A stretch of 40,496 bases of DNA from Oscillospiraceae bacterium (GCA_015068125.1 SVLD01000014.1:1-40496), one strand, 5' to 3'. Numbered from the stretch's first letter, positions 17,005-25,937 are shown. Numbers and translations are program-made. The notes: a model not told the origin generated them from the letters alone.

Positions 17005-17775
17005 ATGAAAGCTTTTCTGAAATATTTCCTCGGGCAGGGCACTGAGGTGGAGTTTGTGAACTTCTCCCTGGCGCATTTTGCCCCGATCCTCATTATGCTG
17101 GCAGTGATTTTTGCCATTTCCCGGTTCCGGGATCCCATTCGGCAGTGGAAATGGGAGAAAAAGCTGCGGTACATCATGGCCTTTCTGCTCATCGTGTCGG
17201 AGATGTCCTATTATTGGCGACTGGTCGCCATTCCGTCCCTGGGGCCGAATCCGGTGGATCATCTGCCCATCACCGTCTGCGGCTGGGTAGTGGTGTTCGC
17301 CAGCTATATGCTGCTGGGGAAATCCCAGGTGCTGTTCGATATCTGCTATTTCTGGCTGCTGTCCGGCTCGGTGTTCGCCCTGCTGACCCCCACCGTCATT
17401 TCCTACACCGGCCCCACCCGGTTCCGCTATTACCAGTTCTGGGTGGAGCATACCCTGGGCTATGTGGCGGTGTTCTACATGATCTTCGTCCACAATATGC
17501 GGCCTACCATCAAGTCTGCCATCCGGGCCTATGTGGCCATGATCGCCCTGGCGGTGGTGGCCTACTGGGCCAATGATCTCATCGGTCCCGGCGCCAATTA
17601 CCTGTTTATGGCAAGGCCGGAGTCCACGCCCTCCATCCTGGACATTCTGCCGCCGAATTTTGCCCTGCGGCTGCTGGTGATGGTGGCGGCGGTGACTGCG
17701 CTGTTTGTCATCGCGTACCTGCCCTGGTATCTTAAGGACAGAAAAGCCAAGAAAAAAGAAGCAGTAAGCGTGTAA
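17005..17775 (+). CDS. YwaF / TIGR02206-like integral membrane protein
   Basis: 256 residues with about seven hydrophobic helices and a basic C-terminal tail (KDRKAKKKE). Features of the TIGR02206/YwaF group are visible: HLPITVC after the third helix, a TP...PTRFRYYQFWVEH block, and a NYLFMARPESTPSILD loop near the end. Function of the family is unknown. ATG 17005 is preferred over upstream in-frame starts because AAGGAG lies 6 bases before it and the -10 box lies within the longer frame. It is monocistronic and faces the DUF3786 gene with a shared terminator between them. Confidence 0.85.
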   Translation: MKAFLKYFLGQGTEVEFVNFSLAHFAPILIMLAVIFAISRFRDPIRQWKWEKKLRYIMAFLLIVSEMSYYWRLVAIPSLGPNPVDHLPITVCGWVVVFASYMLLGKSQVLFDICYFWLLSGSVFALLTPTVISYTGPTRFRYYQFWVEHTLGYVAVFYMIFVHNMRPTIKSAIRAYVAMIALAVVAYWANDLIGPGANYLFMARPESTPSILDILPPNFALRLLVMVAAVTALFVIAYLPWYLKDRKAKKKEAVSV

Positions 17776-17803
17776 AAAACACCCCCGTTTGGGGGTGTTT
17801 TTT
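17774..17803. terminator. Bidirectional terminator
   Basis: AAAAAACACCCCC, 4-nt loop, GGGGGTGTTTTTT: a symmetrical stem with T-runs on both strands. It ends the YwaF-like gene (plus) and the DUF3786 gene (minus), slightly overlapping the end of the latter. Confidence 0.95.
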
Positions 17804-18410
17804 ACATATAGCTTTTGATGGTGGAGATTAGAATATCGCCGGCAACGACCCGGTCTTCCGCGGCGAAGCCATCGGCGAAATTGTCGGAATAGATCACCTG
17901 GGCGTTGGGGGGGAACTCCTCATCGCCCTCCCAGACCATGATCTGCATCCGGAAATCTCCGATGAGGCCGAACTGGTAGCCCGCGTCGCCGTGGGGCAGC
18001 TCCATGGCGCCCATTTTTTCGCAGGCTGCCCGAAAAGCGGCAACCCGGGTGCCGAAGGTGAAGGCCGCCCGGGTCAGCACCCGGCCGGTGTAGGGCTTGA
18101 TGTACATTTCGCCCCAAGGCATTTCCCGGAAGGTTTTCCATGCGCCGTCCCAGGCCACGGCCGTGCTTTCCAGCAGGTAGCGAAGCAGGAAGGTCTGCAC
18201 CGGCAGGGGAGGGGTTTTGCCGCCGTCCAATGCCCGGAGGGCATAATCCGGGTGAGAAATGGCGTAATCTCTGCCCAAGAGGTTTACATAAAATTCTTTT
18301 CCGTCCCAGTTTACGCCGGTTCTGGCCACCGCCGCCTCCGGCGACAGCTCCCGGAACAGGTTTTCGTAGTAGGAAAAGGGCGCTTCTTCTTTGTTGTTTT
18401 CAATTTGCAT
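17802..18410 (-). CDS. DUF3786-domain protein
   Basis: 202 residues, soluble. The C-terminal half has the pattern GDAGYQFGLIGDFRMQIMVW, then EGDEEFPPNAQVIYSDN, then AAEDRVVAGDIL, which I recognise as DUF3786. The biochemical role is unknown; members occur near corrinoid and iron-sulfur C1 enzymes, and here the RACo activator lies just upstream on the same strand, which suits a role in that pathway (inference). ATG 18410 is used because the longer frame upstream is only read-through of the hairpin repeat at 18434-18579. Confidence 0.8.
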   Translation of the reverse strand: MQIENNKEEAPFSYYENLFRELSPEAAVARTGVNWDGKEFYVNLLGRDYAISHPDYALRALDGGKTPPLPVQTFLLRYLLESTAVAWDGAWKTFREMPWGEMYIKPYTGRVLTRAAFTFGTRVAAFRAACEKMGAMELPHGDAGYQFGLIGDFRMQIMVWEGDEEFPPNAQVIYSDNFADGFAAEDRVVAGDILISTIKSYM

Positions 18411-18433
18411 AACGGTTCTCCTGATTCTAAATA

Positions 18434-18579
18434 AGGCTTCTCCTTCAGGAGAAGCTGTCAGCGAAGCTGACTGATGTGGTGTCGGACGCAAAGCGTCCGC
18501 AAAAGACACATTCTGCTTCGCAGACCACCACATCCGTCACGGCTTGCGCTGTGCCACCTTCTCCTCCAGGAGAAGGCTT
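18434..18579 (-). repeat. Multi-hairpin repeat element (copy B)
   Basis: About 146 bp with several stems: ends CTTCTCC / GGAGAAG at both sides, GTCAGC / GCTGAC, CGGACGC-AAA-GCGTCCG (18483-18499), and the GTGGCAC-hairpin-GTGACGGATG core on the minus strand. Large parts are shared with copy C (26894-27036). It lies directly downstream of the second DUF559 gene. Confidence 0.85.
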
Positions 18580-18595
18580 TTTCACCCTTAGACAT

Positions 18596-18880
18596 TTAGC
18601 TTTTCCAAATGTCCTGGCATACACTCTCAAAGCGCAGGTTTACATCGGAATTTGCATAGCGTAGCACCCGGATTCCCAGGGAGGACAGATAGCTGTCCCG
18701 AACAAGATCCCGCTTTTCTCCTCCCAGGGAATAGTGCTGAGAGCCGTCCAGCTCGATGACGATCTTTTTGTCAGCAGTATAGAAGTCGACGATATAGTTT
18801 CCGATGACCTTTTGGCGATGTACCATCACCGGCAAGCTCTTTAAAAAGTCATACCACAGATGCCGTTCTTCTTTAGTCAT
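18596..18880 (-). CDS. DUF559 protein, N-terminus broken by apparent 1-bp insertion
   Basis: 94 residues from ATG 18880, with the DUF559 core IVDFYTADKKIVIELDGSQH. Compared with the intact paralogue at 1761-2123, the first ~20 residues are missing. They are still encoded upstream in frame (QYNPKLTTPAKVLRKN), but that stretch has no start codon: the ATG at 18936-18938 is one base out of frame. Removing one T from the TTT at 18933-18935 would give MNEQYNPKLTT..., a normal DUF559 start, 1 base after the RACo stop. The gene may be translated from the internal ATG or be a recent pseudogene. Element B follows it. Nuclease function is a family inference. Confidence 0.75.
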   Translation of the reverse strand: MTKEERHLWYDFLKSLPVMVHRQKVIGNYIVDFYTADKKIVIELDGSQHYSLGGEKRDLVRDSYLSSLGIRVLRYANSDVNLRFESVCQDIWKS

Positions 18881-18939
18881 GTTCTTGCGAAGGACCTTTG
18901 CCGGGGTTGTCAGCTTCGGATTATACTGCTCGTTTCATT

Positions 18940-20862
18940 TTACTCCTGCACACTGCTGGGGAACAGCCGGGAATCGGTATGGGGGATAAAGCAGGCTGCC
19001 ACAAAGGAATCCATGTAGCCGGGATAGGTGGACAGCTCCAGGTAAGTCATGTTGGCGCCCACCTCGGCGCATTTTGCGTTCGCTTCATCGCTGATGACCA
19101 TGGCGTAAGCGCCGGTAAGGCTGGAATTGCCGATGTAGCTGAATTTTTCCAGCTCCACATCCGGCAGCATGCCGATGTTCACAGCGTTTTTCATATTGAT
19201 GCCGCTGCCAATGCCGCCGGCTACATACACATGATCAATCATGTCCACCGTCATATCCACGCTCTGCAGCAAGGTGTCGATGGCGGAGAAGATGGCACCC
19301 TTGGCACGGATGAAATTGTCGATATCCACCTCGTTGATGGACACCTCCCGGCCGGTTTCGGTTTCGTCGGCAAAGGCGATGACGTACCGACCCATGCCGT
19401 GCTGATCCCGCTTGACACGCTCACCTTCCCGGACGAACAGGCCCTTGGCGTTGATGATGCCGCAGCGGTACAGCTCGGAAATGATGTCGATAATGCCGCT
19501 GCCGCAGATGCCCACGCATTTCTGGCCCGCTTCGCCCACGATAGTGAGGGTAGGTTCCATGGTGGTTTTGTCGATGATGCAGGCTTCCACAGCGCCGTCG
19601 GTTGCACGCATACCGCAGGAAATGTCGCCGCCCTCAAAGGCAGGGCCGGCGGAGCAGGCGCAGCTCATGAGGAAATCCCGGTTGCCGAATACGATCTCGC
19701 CGTTGGTACCCAGGTCGATAAACAGGCTCATCTCGTCCTTGTCCCAGATCATGGAGGCCAGGGTGCCGGCGGTGATATCACCGCCCACATAGGAGCCGAT
19801 GTTGGGGGCAATCAGCACCGCAGCCAGGGGATTGGCCGGCAGCTTCAGGTCGCCGGCGGTAAGGCCGTCCCAGCCGAAGAAGCTGGGGATGTAGGGATCC
19901 ATCCGCACCGGGTCTGCGTCCACACCGATGAGCAGGTGGTTCATGGTGGTGTTGGCGCCGATGCACAGCCGCAGAATGCTCTTGGCGGAAATACCCGCGC
20001 TGCGGCAGAGGTTGGCGATAATGGGGTTCAGGGTTTCTTTCACGATGGCGTCCTGGAGCTTTTTTCTGCCGCCGGGACGGGTGGATTCGATGATGCGGTT
20101 GATCACATCCGCGCCGTAGCGGATCTGGCCGTTACCGGAAGAACCCTTGGCCAGGATTTTGCCGGTTTTTAAGTCCACCAGAACCATGGAAACAGTGGTG
20201 GTGCCGATGTCGATGGCGCAGCCGACGATGGCGGTGTCTGCCGGATCGCAGATCTCCATGCAGCGGAAGGTGTCGCCCTCCAGCTCGCCCTTGACGCAGA
20301 CGGAGAAATCATGCTCTCGCAGGGTGGATGCCAGCTTCACCATGACGGCGTAGGGAATGTGTACCTTTTCTGCGCCGGTCACTTCCTGGATGGCCCAGGT
20401 CAGCCGCTCGTTGTCGGGCATGGTGTCATCCTCGCTGGGGGCGGACATGGTAAGCGTCAAAGCCCGATAGTTATTGGCAAAGCTCAGGCCGCTGGATTTC
20501 AGATCGTTCTGGCAGTTTTCAAAGATGGCCACTTCCTCCGGGGACGACAGGTCGGCGGTCTTCATGCGGCTCTGGTAGGCGCTGGCGATATCCGGCACGA
20601 ACACGACGCAGTCCGACAGCACTTTGCTGTTGCAGCTTAAGCGCCAGCCGGCTTCGGTTTCTTCCGGGGTGATGTGCCGGGAGGGGATGGTTTCCAGCTG
20701 GCCCTCCACCAGCTTTACCCGGCATTTGCCGCAGGAGCCGTTGCCGGAGCAGGGGGCATCGATGGCCACATTGGCTCTGCGAGCCAGCTCCAGCAGATTA
20801 TCGCCGGCGTTACATTCAATGGAAACAGGGGTTGCCCCCTCAATTTGGAAGGTTACTTTCAT
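18940..20862 (-). CDS. acsV: Corrinoid-protein reductive activator (RACo/AcsV-type, 2Fe-2S + ASKHA ATPase)
   Basis: Uses ATP to drive reduction of the inactive Co(II) corrinoid iron-sulfur protein to Co(I). 640 residues. The N-terminal plant-type [2Fe-2S] ferredoxin domain has C38-x5-C44-x2-C47 and C77. A linker domain follows, then an ASKHA-type ATPase region with GCAIDIGTTTVSM (about residue 220), SLFIDLGTNGEIV and YVAGGIGSG. Its partner CFeSP is encoded by acsD and acsC-acsE in the same locus. Its start is 25 bases after the stop of the TIR-DUF6273 gene, so the two are probably co-transcribed. The upstream GAAAGGA is a plausible ribosome site. Other corrinoid methyltransferase activators share this architecture, so the symbol rests on context. 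Confidence 0.88.
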   Translation of the reverse strand: MKVTFQIEGATPVSIECNAGDNLLELARRANVAIDAPCSGNGSCGKCRVKLVEGQLETIPSRHITPEETEAGWRLSCNSKVLSDCVVFVPDIASAYQSRMKTADLSSPEEVAIFENCQNDLKSSGLSFANNYRALTLTMSAPSEDDTMPDNERLTWAIQEVTGAEKVHIPYAVMVKLASTLREHDFSVCVKGELEGDTFRCMEICDPADTAIVGCAIDIGTTTVSMVLVDLKTGKILAKGSSGNGQIRYGADVINRIIESTRPGGRKKLQDAIVKETLNPIIANLCRSAGISAKSILRLCIGANTTMNHLLIGVDADPVRMDPYIPSFFGWDGLTAGDLKLPANPLAAVLIAPNIGSYVGGDITAGTLASMIWDKDEMSLFIDLGTNGEIVFGNRDFLMSCACSAGPAFEGGDISCGMRATDGAVEACIIDKTTMEPTLTIVGEAGQKCVGICGSGIIDIISELYRCGIINAKGLFVREGERVKRDQHGMGRYVIAFADETETGREVSINEVDIDNFIRAKGAIFSAIDTLLQSVDMTVDMIDHVYVAGGIGSGINMKNAVNIGMLPDVELEKFSYIGNSSLTGAYAMVISDEANAKCAEVGANMTYLELSTYPGYMDSFVAACFIPHTDSRLFPSSVQE

Positions 20863-20887
20863 CTAAAGGTTTCCTTTCGGTTGACTT

Positions 20888-23632
20888 TTATTCTTCGATA
20901 TTCAAATAGATGCAGGGGCGGACGAGACCTGATTGATAGCTCCACATTTCGCCTTTGCCGTAGATATCCCAATGATACGCGCCACCGCCGGCACCGGAGG
21001 TTCTGCACCAGAAGAGCTTTTCGTTCAGGATGTTGCCTTTATCGCACTTGGCTGTGGCGTATGGGGAGATTTCGTAATCGGAGAAGAGATACTCGTGGGT
21101 CTTTTTCGAGATCTCACTCGCACCCACCAGGAACACCGGATCTTCCGTTTCCCGGTCATCTTCGTTGAAGGTATGGGTGTAGATCTGTTCCTTTTCTTCA
21201 GGGGTAAAGGCGGTGTCGTAGAAGGTGGTTCCCAGCCAGGTGCGGACGGTGCTGTCCGCCCAGTCGTAATGATAGCCGCTGGAATCCTCTCGCCAGGGCA
21301 TGTAGTCCAGAGCGTCCTGACTCATAAGGTAGAACCGGCCGTCTTTTTTCTCCATGACATACCAGGAAATGGGCTCCTGGCCGTTGTCGGTGTTGTTATC
21401 CTGCTCATAGCTGCCGAATACGATCACATCACCAACCTCGGCAAACCGGGGATTGGCTGTGACGATCTCCGCCCGCTTGGTTTTGGAATCCATGTAGGCT
21501 TCCGCTGCTATCCATTTCTTGTTGACGGTATCGTATCCGGCCAGCTCGCAGTAAAGCGCATAAGCACCGTCAATATCCCCGTTGTCCAGCTTATAATCAG
21601 CGTAGGCGTATTTAAGCGCCAGGCATCTTTCCTTGCTGTCCTCGTAGGAGTGCAGTTCGGCAAAAAGGGCGATAGCTTTCTCGTATTCTTCGGCGGAAGA
21701 ACCGGCCATGGCGATCTCGTACTGTGCCACTGCGGCTTCGTACCGTTCCTGTTTCTCGCCCCAGAGGCCATAGTAGATGCCGTAAATGAGGGCGGCAGCT
21801 GCGCCTAAGGCCAAAATCACCAGAAGGATCTTGCCAAGCAGAACAAGAAGGGCTTTCCGCTTTTTCGCTTTTTCTGCAGCAATCCGGTCGGCCTGTTCTT
21901 TTTCTTCTTTCAGGCGCTGTGCTTCCACGATCTGATCCCGCTTGTACAGGATGGTGTTTCGCAGCTCCACGGCTTCCGGTATATCTCCCAGGCTCATTAG
22001 CGCCAGGACGGCCTTGGTGAGCATCTGGGGCTCGGAAGAGGTGTTGTAGATCTGCTTCGCGGTGTCGAAAATCAGCTGGGATCTCACCCGTTGCGCCTTT
22101 TCCTCGCACTGGCTTGCCAGTGCGGCGGAATCCTTAAAGTCGGAGATCATTTCAAACAGAGGCTTTGCTCTCAGAATCTCGTCGGGATCGATGGAGTTAA
22201 ACTTCTTGGAGGCCTGGTTGTAAATTTCCAGGTTGCTTTGCAGTACGCTGCGTTCCCGGCACTGCTGTGCCAAGGCGGTGGAATCCTCGAAATCGCCCAA
22301 GGCGGCAAATTTCTTAGCGGCGGCGTCCCAATCGCTGCCGGTTTTTGCGTTTTGCATGGCGGCGGTGGCTTCGCTGTAAGCGGCCTTGTCGGCAGTGAGC
22401 TTGATCCGCTTGTTTATGGTGTCAATGCAGCCGGTGAGTTCCTCCTTCAGGGCGGGGTCGGCATAGCGCAGGGCTTTTTTGTAGTTGACAGAGGTGTCAA
22501 AGGGCTTGACTTGACCAACCAGGTACTTCCGGTTGGTGACCCGGAGCTCTGCCAGGAGTTTTCCCAGGTAGGCTTCGGCATTCTCAGGATCGATATCCAA
22601 CACCTTTTCAGCGTATTCGTCGGCAGAGGCAAATTCCCGGTCCTCCAGGAAAATGAAAACACGCTTCAAAAGGGAGGCAACGGTAGGATTGTTGGCGGTT
22701 TGACTGACCGCCGCAGGCGCCGTGGCCCGCTCCTGCTTTTTGGGCAGAATTTTTTCCACGCCCCGGAGCAGATCCTGCTGCCAGCCCAGCTTTGCCATGT
22801 TCTGGGCCTGGCGAATGGAGAAGCCTTTGGGCATATCGGCAACATCCATATCGGCAAAGCAGGGGATCAGGGTCTTTTTCTCGCCGCTGGCGATGAGCTG
22901 CAGGAAGCGGCTCCATTCGTTTTTGACCCAAACGGAGTTGTAGTATTCCTTGCTGGTGCCGAAGGCCAGCATGATCTTGGCGGAGTTCAGGGCGGCGAAT
23001 ATGTAGGGCTCGTACTCGGTGCCCAGCTTATCCTCCAGGGTGATCCGGGAGAAGAATACCCGGTAGCCCTTTTCCGTCAGGGCGTCGTAGATCTCCTGGG
23101 CAAATACGCTGTCGGGGGTGCGGTCGCCCAGGTCGTTATGTTCCTTGAAGCAGATGAAAATATCGTAGGGTTCTTCCTTTTCGGACACTTCGATAATGCC
23201 CTTGCGCAGGGCTTCGATCTGCTTTGCCTCGGCTTCGTAGACTTGCCGTGCCAGGAAGGAGGCATTTTTCAGGGTGGACTTGTAGTCCTCGTCCTCCAAA
23301 ACCGAAACGAAGGAGGAGCGATGGCAGGTGGGAATTTTGCTGTTGGACAGGGGATCATCCACATACTCGATGCCGTACTTGCACAGAACAAGGCCCCAGT
23401 AGGCTTCGGCCTCGGCAGGGAATTCCGCTACAATGGCCTCATAAATGCCCGCGGCTTTCTCAAAGTCGCAGGTGGCCCGGAGCTGATTGGCCCGGTCGAA
23501 AAGCGCTAGCTTTCGCTCGTCGTCAGGCGTGGGGACGGTCTGTTTTCTGCCGCAGTGGTCACATTCGCAGACGGAGCTGTCGTCAAGAAGCTCCAGATTG
23601 CCGCCGCACATTTTGCATTTCAAAATCGCCAT
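20888..23632 (-). CDS. TIR-domain protein with C-terminal DUF6273 domain
   Basis: 914 residues. Zinc ribbon (C6-x2-C9, C24-x2-C27); TPR-like helices; TIR domain (about 155-250: YDIFICFKEHN, VFFSRITLEDKLG, NSVWVKNEW with W235-x3-E239); helical repeats 320-580 including a charged coiled-coil-like stretch (565-592); membrane helix (about 594-620); TPR-like pair (630-700); DUF6273 (about 735-912: VIVFGSYEQD, WYVMEKKDG, TVRTWLGTTFYDTAFT, RPCIYLN), a predicted extracellular carbohydrate- or sulfatase-modifying-like fold. The basic segment before the helix predicts cytosolic TIR and outside DUF6273. Residues 1-295 are colinear with the TIR-LRR protein. It lies inside the acetyl-CoA pathway locus, directly upstream of RACo, with its own promoter. 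Whether it serves defence, signalling or the pathway is unknown. Confidence 0.92.
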   Translation of the reverse strand: MAILKCKMCGGNLELLDDSSVCECDHCGRKQTVPTPDDERKLALFDRANQLRATCDFEKAAGIYEAIVAEFPAEAEAYWGLVLCKYGIEYVDDPLSNSKIPTCHRSSFVSVLEDEDYKSTLKNASFLARQVYEAEAKQIEALRKGIIEVSEKEEPYDIFICFKEHNDLGDRTPDSVFAQEIYDALTEKGYRVFFSRITLEDKLGTEYEPYIFAALNSAKIMLAFGTSKEYYNSVWVKNEWSRFLQLIASGEKKTLIPCFADMDVADMPKGFSIRQAQNMAKLGWQQDLLRGVEKILPKKQERATAPAAVSQTANNPTVASLLKRVFIFLEDREFASADEYAEKVLDIDPENAEAYLGKLLAELRVTNRKYLVGQVKPFDTSVNYKKALRYADPALKEELTGCIDTINKRIKLTADKAAYSEATAAMQNAKTGSDWDAAAKKFAALGDFEDSTALAQQCRERSVLQSNLEIYNQASKKFNSIDPDEILRAKPLFEMISDFKDSAALASQCEEKAQRVRSQLIFDTAKQIYNTSSEPQMLTKAVLALMSLGDIPEAVELRNTILYKRDQIVEAQRLKEEKEQADRIAAEKAKKRKALLVLLGKILLVILALGAAAALIYGIYYGLWGEKQERYEAAVAQYEIAMAGSSAEEYEKAIALFAELHSYEDSKERCLALKYAYADYKLDNGDIDGAYALYCELAGYDTVNKKWIAAEAYMDSKTKRAEIVTANPRFAEVGDVIVFGSYEQDNNTDNGQEPISWYVMEKKDGRFYLMSQDALDYMPWREDSSGYHYDWADSTVRTWLGTTFYDTAFTPEEKEQIYTHTFNEDDRETEDPVFLVGASEISKKTHEYLFSDYEISPYATAKCDKGNILNEKLFWCRTSGAGGGAYHWDIYGKGEMWSYQSGLVRPCIYLNIEE

Positions 23633-23698
23633 ATCTTTCTTCCCCTTTATGGTAGATCTCTTTTTCCTAAGGTGGTATACAGATAATTATTCAAAGTA

Positions 23699-23727
23699 AG
23701 TATAGCGTAAATAGCCGGCAATTGCAA
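23699..23727 (-). promoter_or_regulatory. Promoter of TIR-DUF6273 gene (and RACo)
   Basis: Minus strand: -35 TTGCAA (23722-23727), 17-bp spacer, -10 TATACT (23699-23704). It sits between the acs operon terminator and the TIR start. Confidence 0.85.
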
Positions 23728-23756
23728 CCGATGTTACGAATATTCCCTCTTTTTGG

Positions 23757-23792
23757 CCGAAAAAAGAGCCGATCAAATTTGATCGGCTCTTT
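23757..23792 (-). terminator. Terminator of acs operon after acsB
   Basis: 30-bp perfect palindrome at 23763-23792 (arms AAAGAGCCGATCAAA and its complement) followed by TTTTTTCGG on the minus strand, 18 bases past the acsB stop. Confidence 0.95.
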
Positions 23793-23810
23793 GGTTTTAT
23801 GTCATAGACA

Positions 23811-25937
23811 TTACATCAGGGGTTCCAGCTCCAGAACGGGGTGGTTCTTCTCGGTCAGCCAGGAGAACAGTTCCTCGCAGTCGGTGGTGACGGTCTCGTC
23901 AGCCACCATGTCGGTGAAGTTTTCGATGCCGTAGAGCTCGAAAGCGGTCTTGTTCAGTCGCTCGGCCACATCGTCCTTCAGCTCCTTGGGCATCCAAACG
24001 ATACGCTTGATGCCGCCCTCAGCGGAAACGAACTTCTTGGAAGCGATGAAGTGACGGCCGTGACCCATGTAACCGGGAGTCTGGACACCGCCGCCGGTGC
24101 AGCTTGCCAGCTCGCCGAAGGTCATGCCGGCGGGGGTCATGCCCTTGAACTCACGGTTGACAACGATGACACCGTTGGAAACGGGCTCAATGCCGCAGAT
24201 GCATTCGAAGCAGCCGCAGGAAGTCATGGGATCTTCCAGGATGGAGTACAGGGTAACAGTCTCCACAGCGCCGTGGGTGGCGTCATGGATGGCCTTGTCA
24301 ACGCTGTCGAAACGGCCGGTGCGCTCGTCGGTGCAGCCTTCCTTGAAGATGGGCTGGCAGGGACCGTTGGGGTCCAGCTCGTTGGTAGCCTTGGCATCCA
24401 GCCAGCTAACTGCGCCGCACAGACCCAGACGCTCGGGGGTGACCACGCAGCAGTGGGCGGGGGCAAAGGACTGGCACAGGATGCAGGTGTAGTAGCGATC
24501 CACGGACTCGTCGGTCATGGAAGCCAGGCGGTCGTCACGCTGGGCGTAACGGGGCATGGCGATCTCGTCACGGAACTTGGCGGCCTCGGCGGCGTCGGTG
24601 ATGATGGTGACCTGGCACTTATCCACAACGGCGTCGAACTCGTTCATGATCATCACATACAGCACTTCAGCAAAGTCCTTTACCCGCAGGCCGGCTTCAT
24701 AAGCGGCATTGGACACGCGGACACGAACCTGGTTGCGCTGGCCGGTGTGCATCACGCCTTCCATGTAGTTGAACCAGGCGTGGAACTTGCGCTCGATAAC
24801 GGACTCAAAGTCCACCTGCATCTTCTTGCCGGCGACTTCCACGAAGGTGGCCAGAGCCAGATCCTTATCATTATCCAGATCGGGGCCGATGACGGTGATC
24901 TTGTGATCCTCAACCTCGCTGAGTTCCTTCATCAGCACCAGCTCAGCGGTGGGGTTCTTGCTGGACCAGAACTCGTTGTGCATGTCGGCCTTGCGGATGA
25001 TCTCGCCCTCGAAAGCGGCGGCGAATGCCACGGGAATGGGCAGCTCGGTGACCTTGATCTTGATGTTCCGCAGCTCCAGGGACTTCTTGACGGTCTCATT
25101 GTGATCGCAGACGGATTCCAAAGCACCGGGAACCTGGTTCTCGCCCAGGTCGATATCCACCACCACGGGGAAGCCCAGGGCGATGGCGCCGGCACCGGCG
25201 GAAACCACGACGGCGTCAATGGCACCGAAGGTGTTGACGAAAGCGGGGACGCGGTTCTTGGTGTAATCCAGCAGACCGCCCAGATCGCCGGGCTGAATGT
25301 TGCCGAAGATCAGCGCGGCACGGATGGCCACGGTGACAACATGAATAACGGAGGTTACGTCATGACCCAGAGGGATCACACGGAATTCCAGACCCATCTT
25401 GACGCCGCCCTCGATGCACTGCTCGATGACATCGCCAACCATGAAGGTCATAATGCCCTTGGACTGGTAGTCCTTGACAACCTTGACAACATCTGCGGCA
25501 TTGTCGGCTTTGCCCAGGACAACAGCCACGCCGGGGATATCGCCGGTAACCAGGGGCACGCCCAGGCTGCGGATAATGGGATCGGGAACGAAACCGATAC
25601 CGGAGTCATTGGCATAGGGGTCGCCGCCCTCAACCCACTTCAGACCTTCCAGGATTTCCGCGCCGACGGCGGTAGCCAGGCCGGCGTTCAGCGCCTGACC
25701 CAGGTCTTCCTGATTGGTGATCAGGCTCTTCAGCACGCCGACACAGGCGGGCAGGTCGCCCAGAGTCTTGACCTTCACGCCGGTGGCGGCGTAAATGGTG
25801 GGGAAGCAGTATGCGGTATCGGGGAATGCAATGGGATGGTCAGCGCCGTACTTGGCGATGGCGTCGTTGACAGCGCCTTCGGTCAGGCCGGCTACGGCGT
25901 TGCTGCCGCCGTAAATGAGATCGGTTAATACGCTCAT
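23811..25937 (-). CDS. acsB: Acetyl-CoA synthase (CO dehydrogenase/acetyl-CoA synthase beta subunit)
   Basis: Assembles acetyl-CoA from CO, CoA and the methyl group carried by CFeSP; key enzyme of the Wood-Ljungdahl pathway. The 708 residues compare with about 729 in Moorella. All A-cluster ligands are visible: C485 and C488 (TCILCQS), C497 and C507 for the [4Fe-4S] cubane, and the C574-Gly-C576 motif that holds the distal nickel, with C488 bridging. Spacing matches Moorella numbering with a constant offset of 21. The ATG at 25937 follows a GGGAGG ribosome site. It is the last gene of the metF-to-acsB run before a strong terminator. No acsA (CO dehydrogenase) gene precedes it here, unlike classical acetogen clusters. 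Confidence 0.97.
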   Translation of the reverse strand: MSVLTDLIYGGSNAVAGLTEGAVNDAIAKYGADHPIAFPDTAYCFPTIYAATGVKVKTLGDLPACVGVLKSLITNQEDLGQALNAGLATAVGAEILEGLKWVEGGDPYANDSGIGFVPDPIIRSLGVPLVTGDIPGVAVVLGKADNAADVVKVVKDYQSKGIMTFMVGDVIEQCIEGGVKMGLEFRVIPLGHDVTSVIHVVTVAIRAALIFGNIQPGDLGGLLDYTKNRVPAFVNTFGAIDAVVVSAGAGAIALGFPVVVDIDLGENQVPGALESVCDHNETVKKSLELRNIKIKVTELPIPVAFAAAFEGEIIRKADMHNEFWSSKNPTAELVLMKELSEVEDHKITVIGPDLDNDKDLALATFVEVAGKKMQVDFESVIERKFHAWFNYMEGVMHTGQRNQVRVRVSNAAYEAGLRVKDFAEVLYVMIMNEFDAVVDKCQVTIITDAAEAAKFRDEIAMPRYAQRDDRLASMTDESVDRYYTCILCQSFAPAHCCVVTPERLGLCGAVSWLDAKATNELDPNGPCQPIFKEGCTDERTGRFDSVDKAIHDATHGAVETVTLYSILEDPMTSCGCFECICGIEPVSNGVIVVNREFKGMTPAGMTFGELASCTGGGVQTPGYMGHGRHFIASKKFVSAEGGIKRIVWMPKELKDDVAERLNKTAFELYGIENFTDMVADETVTTDCEELFSWLTEKNHPVLELEPLM

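Noticed and set aside
18411..18533. N-terminal extension of the DUF3786 gene
   Set aside because: It translates the end of hairpin element B; ATG 18410 gives the family's normal length.
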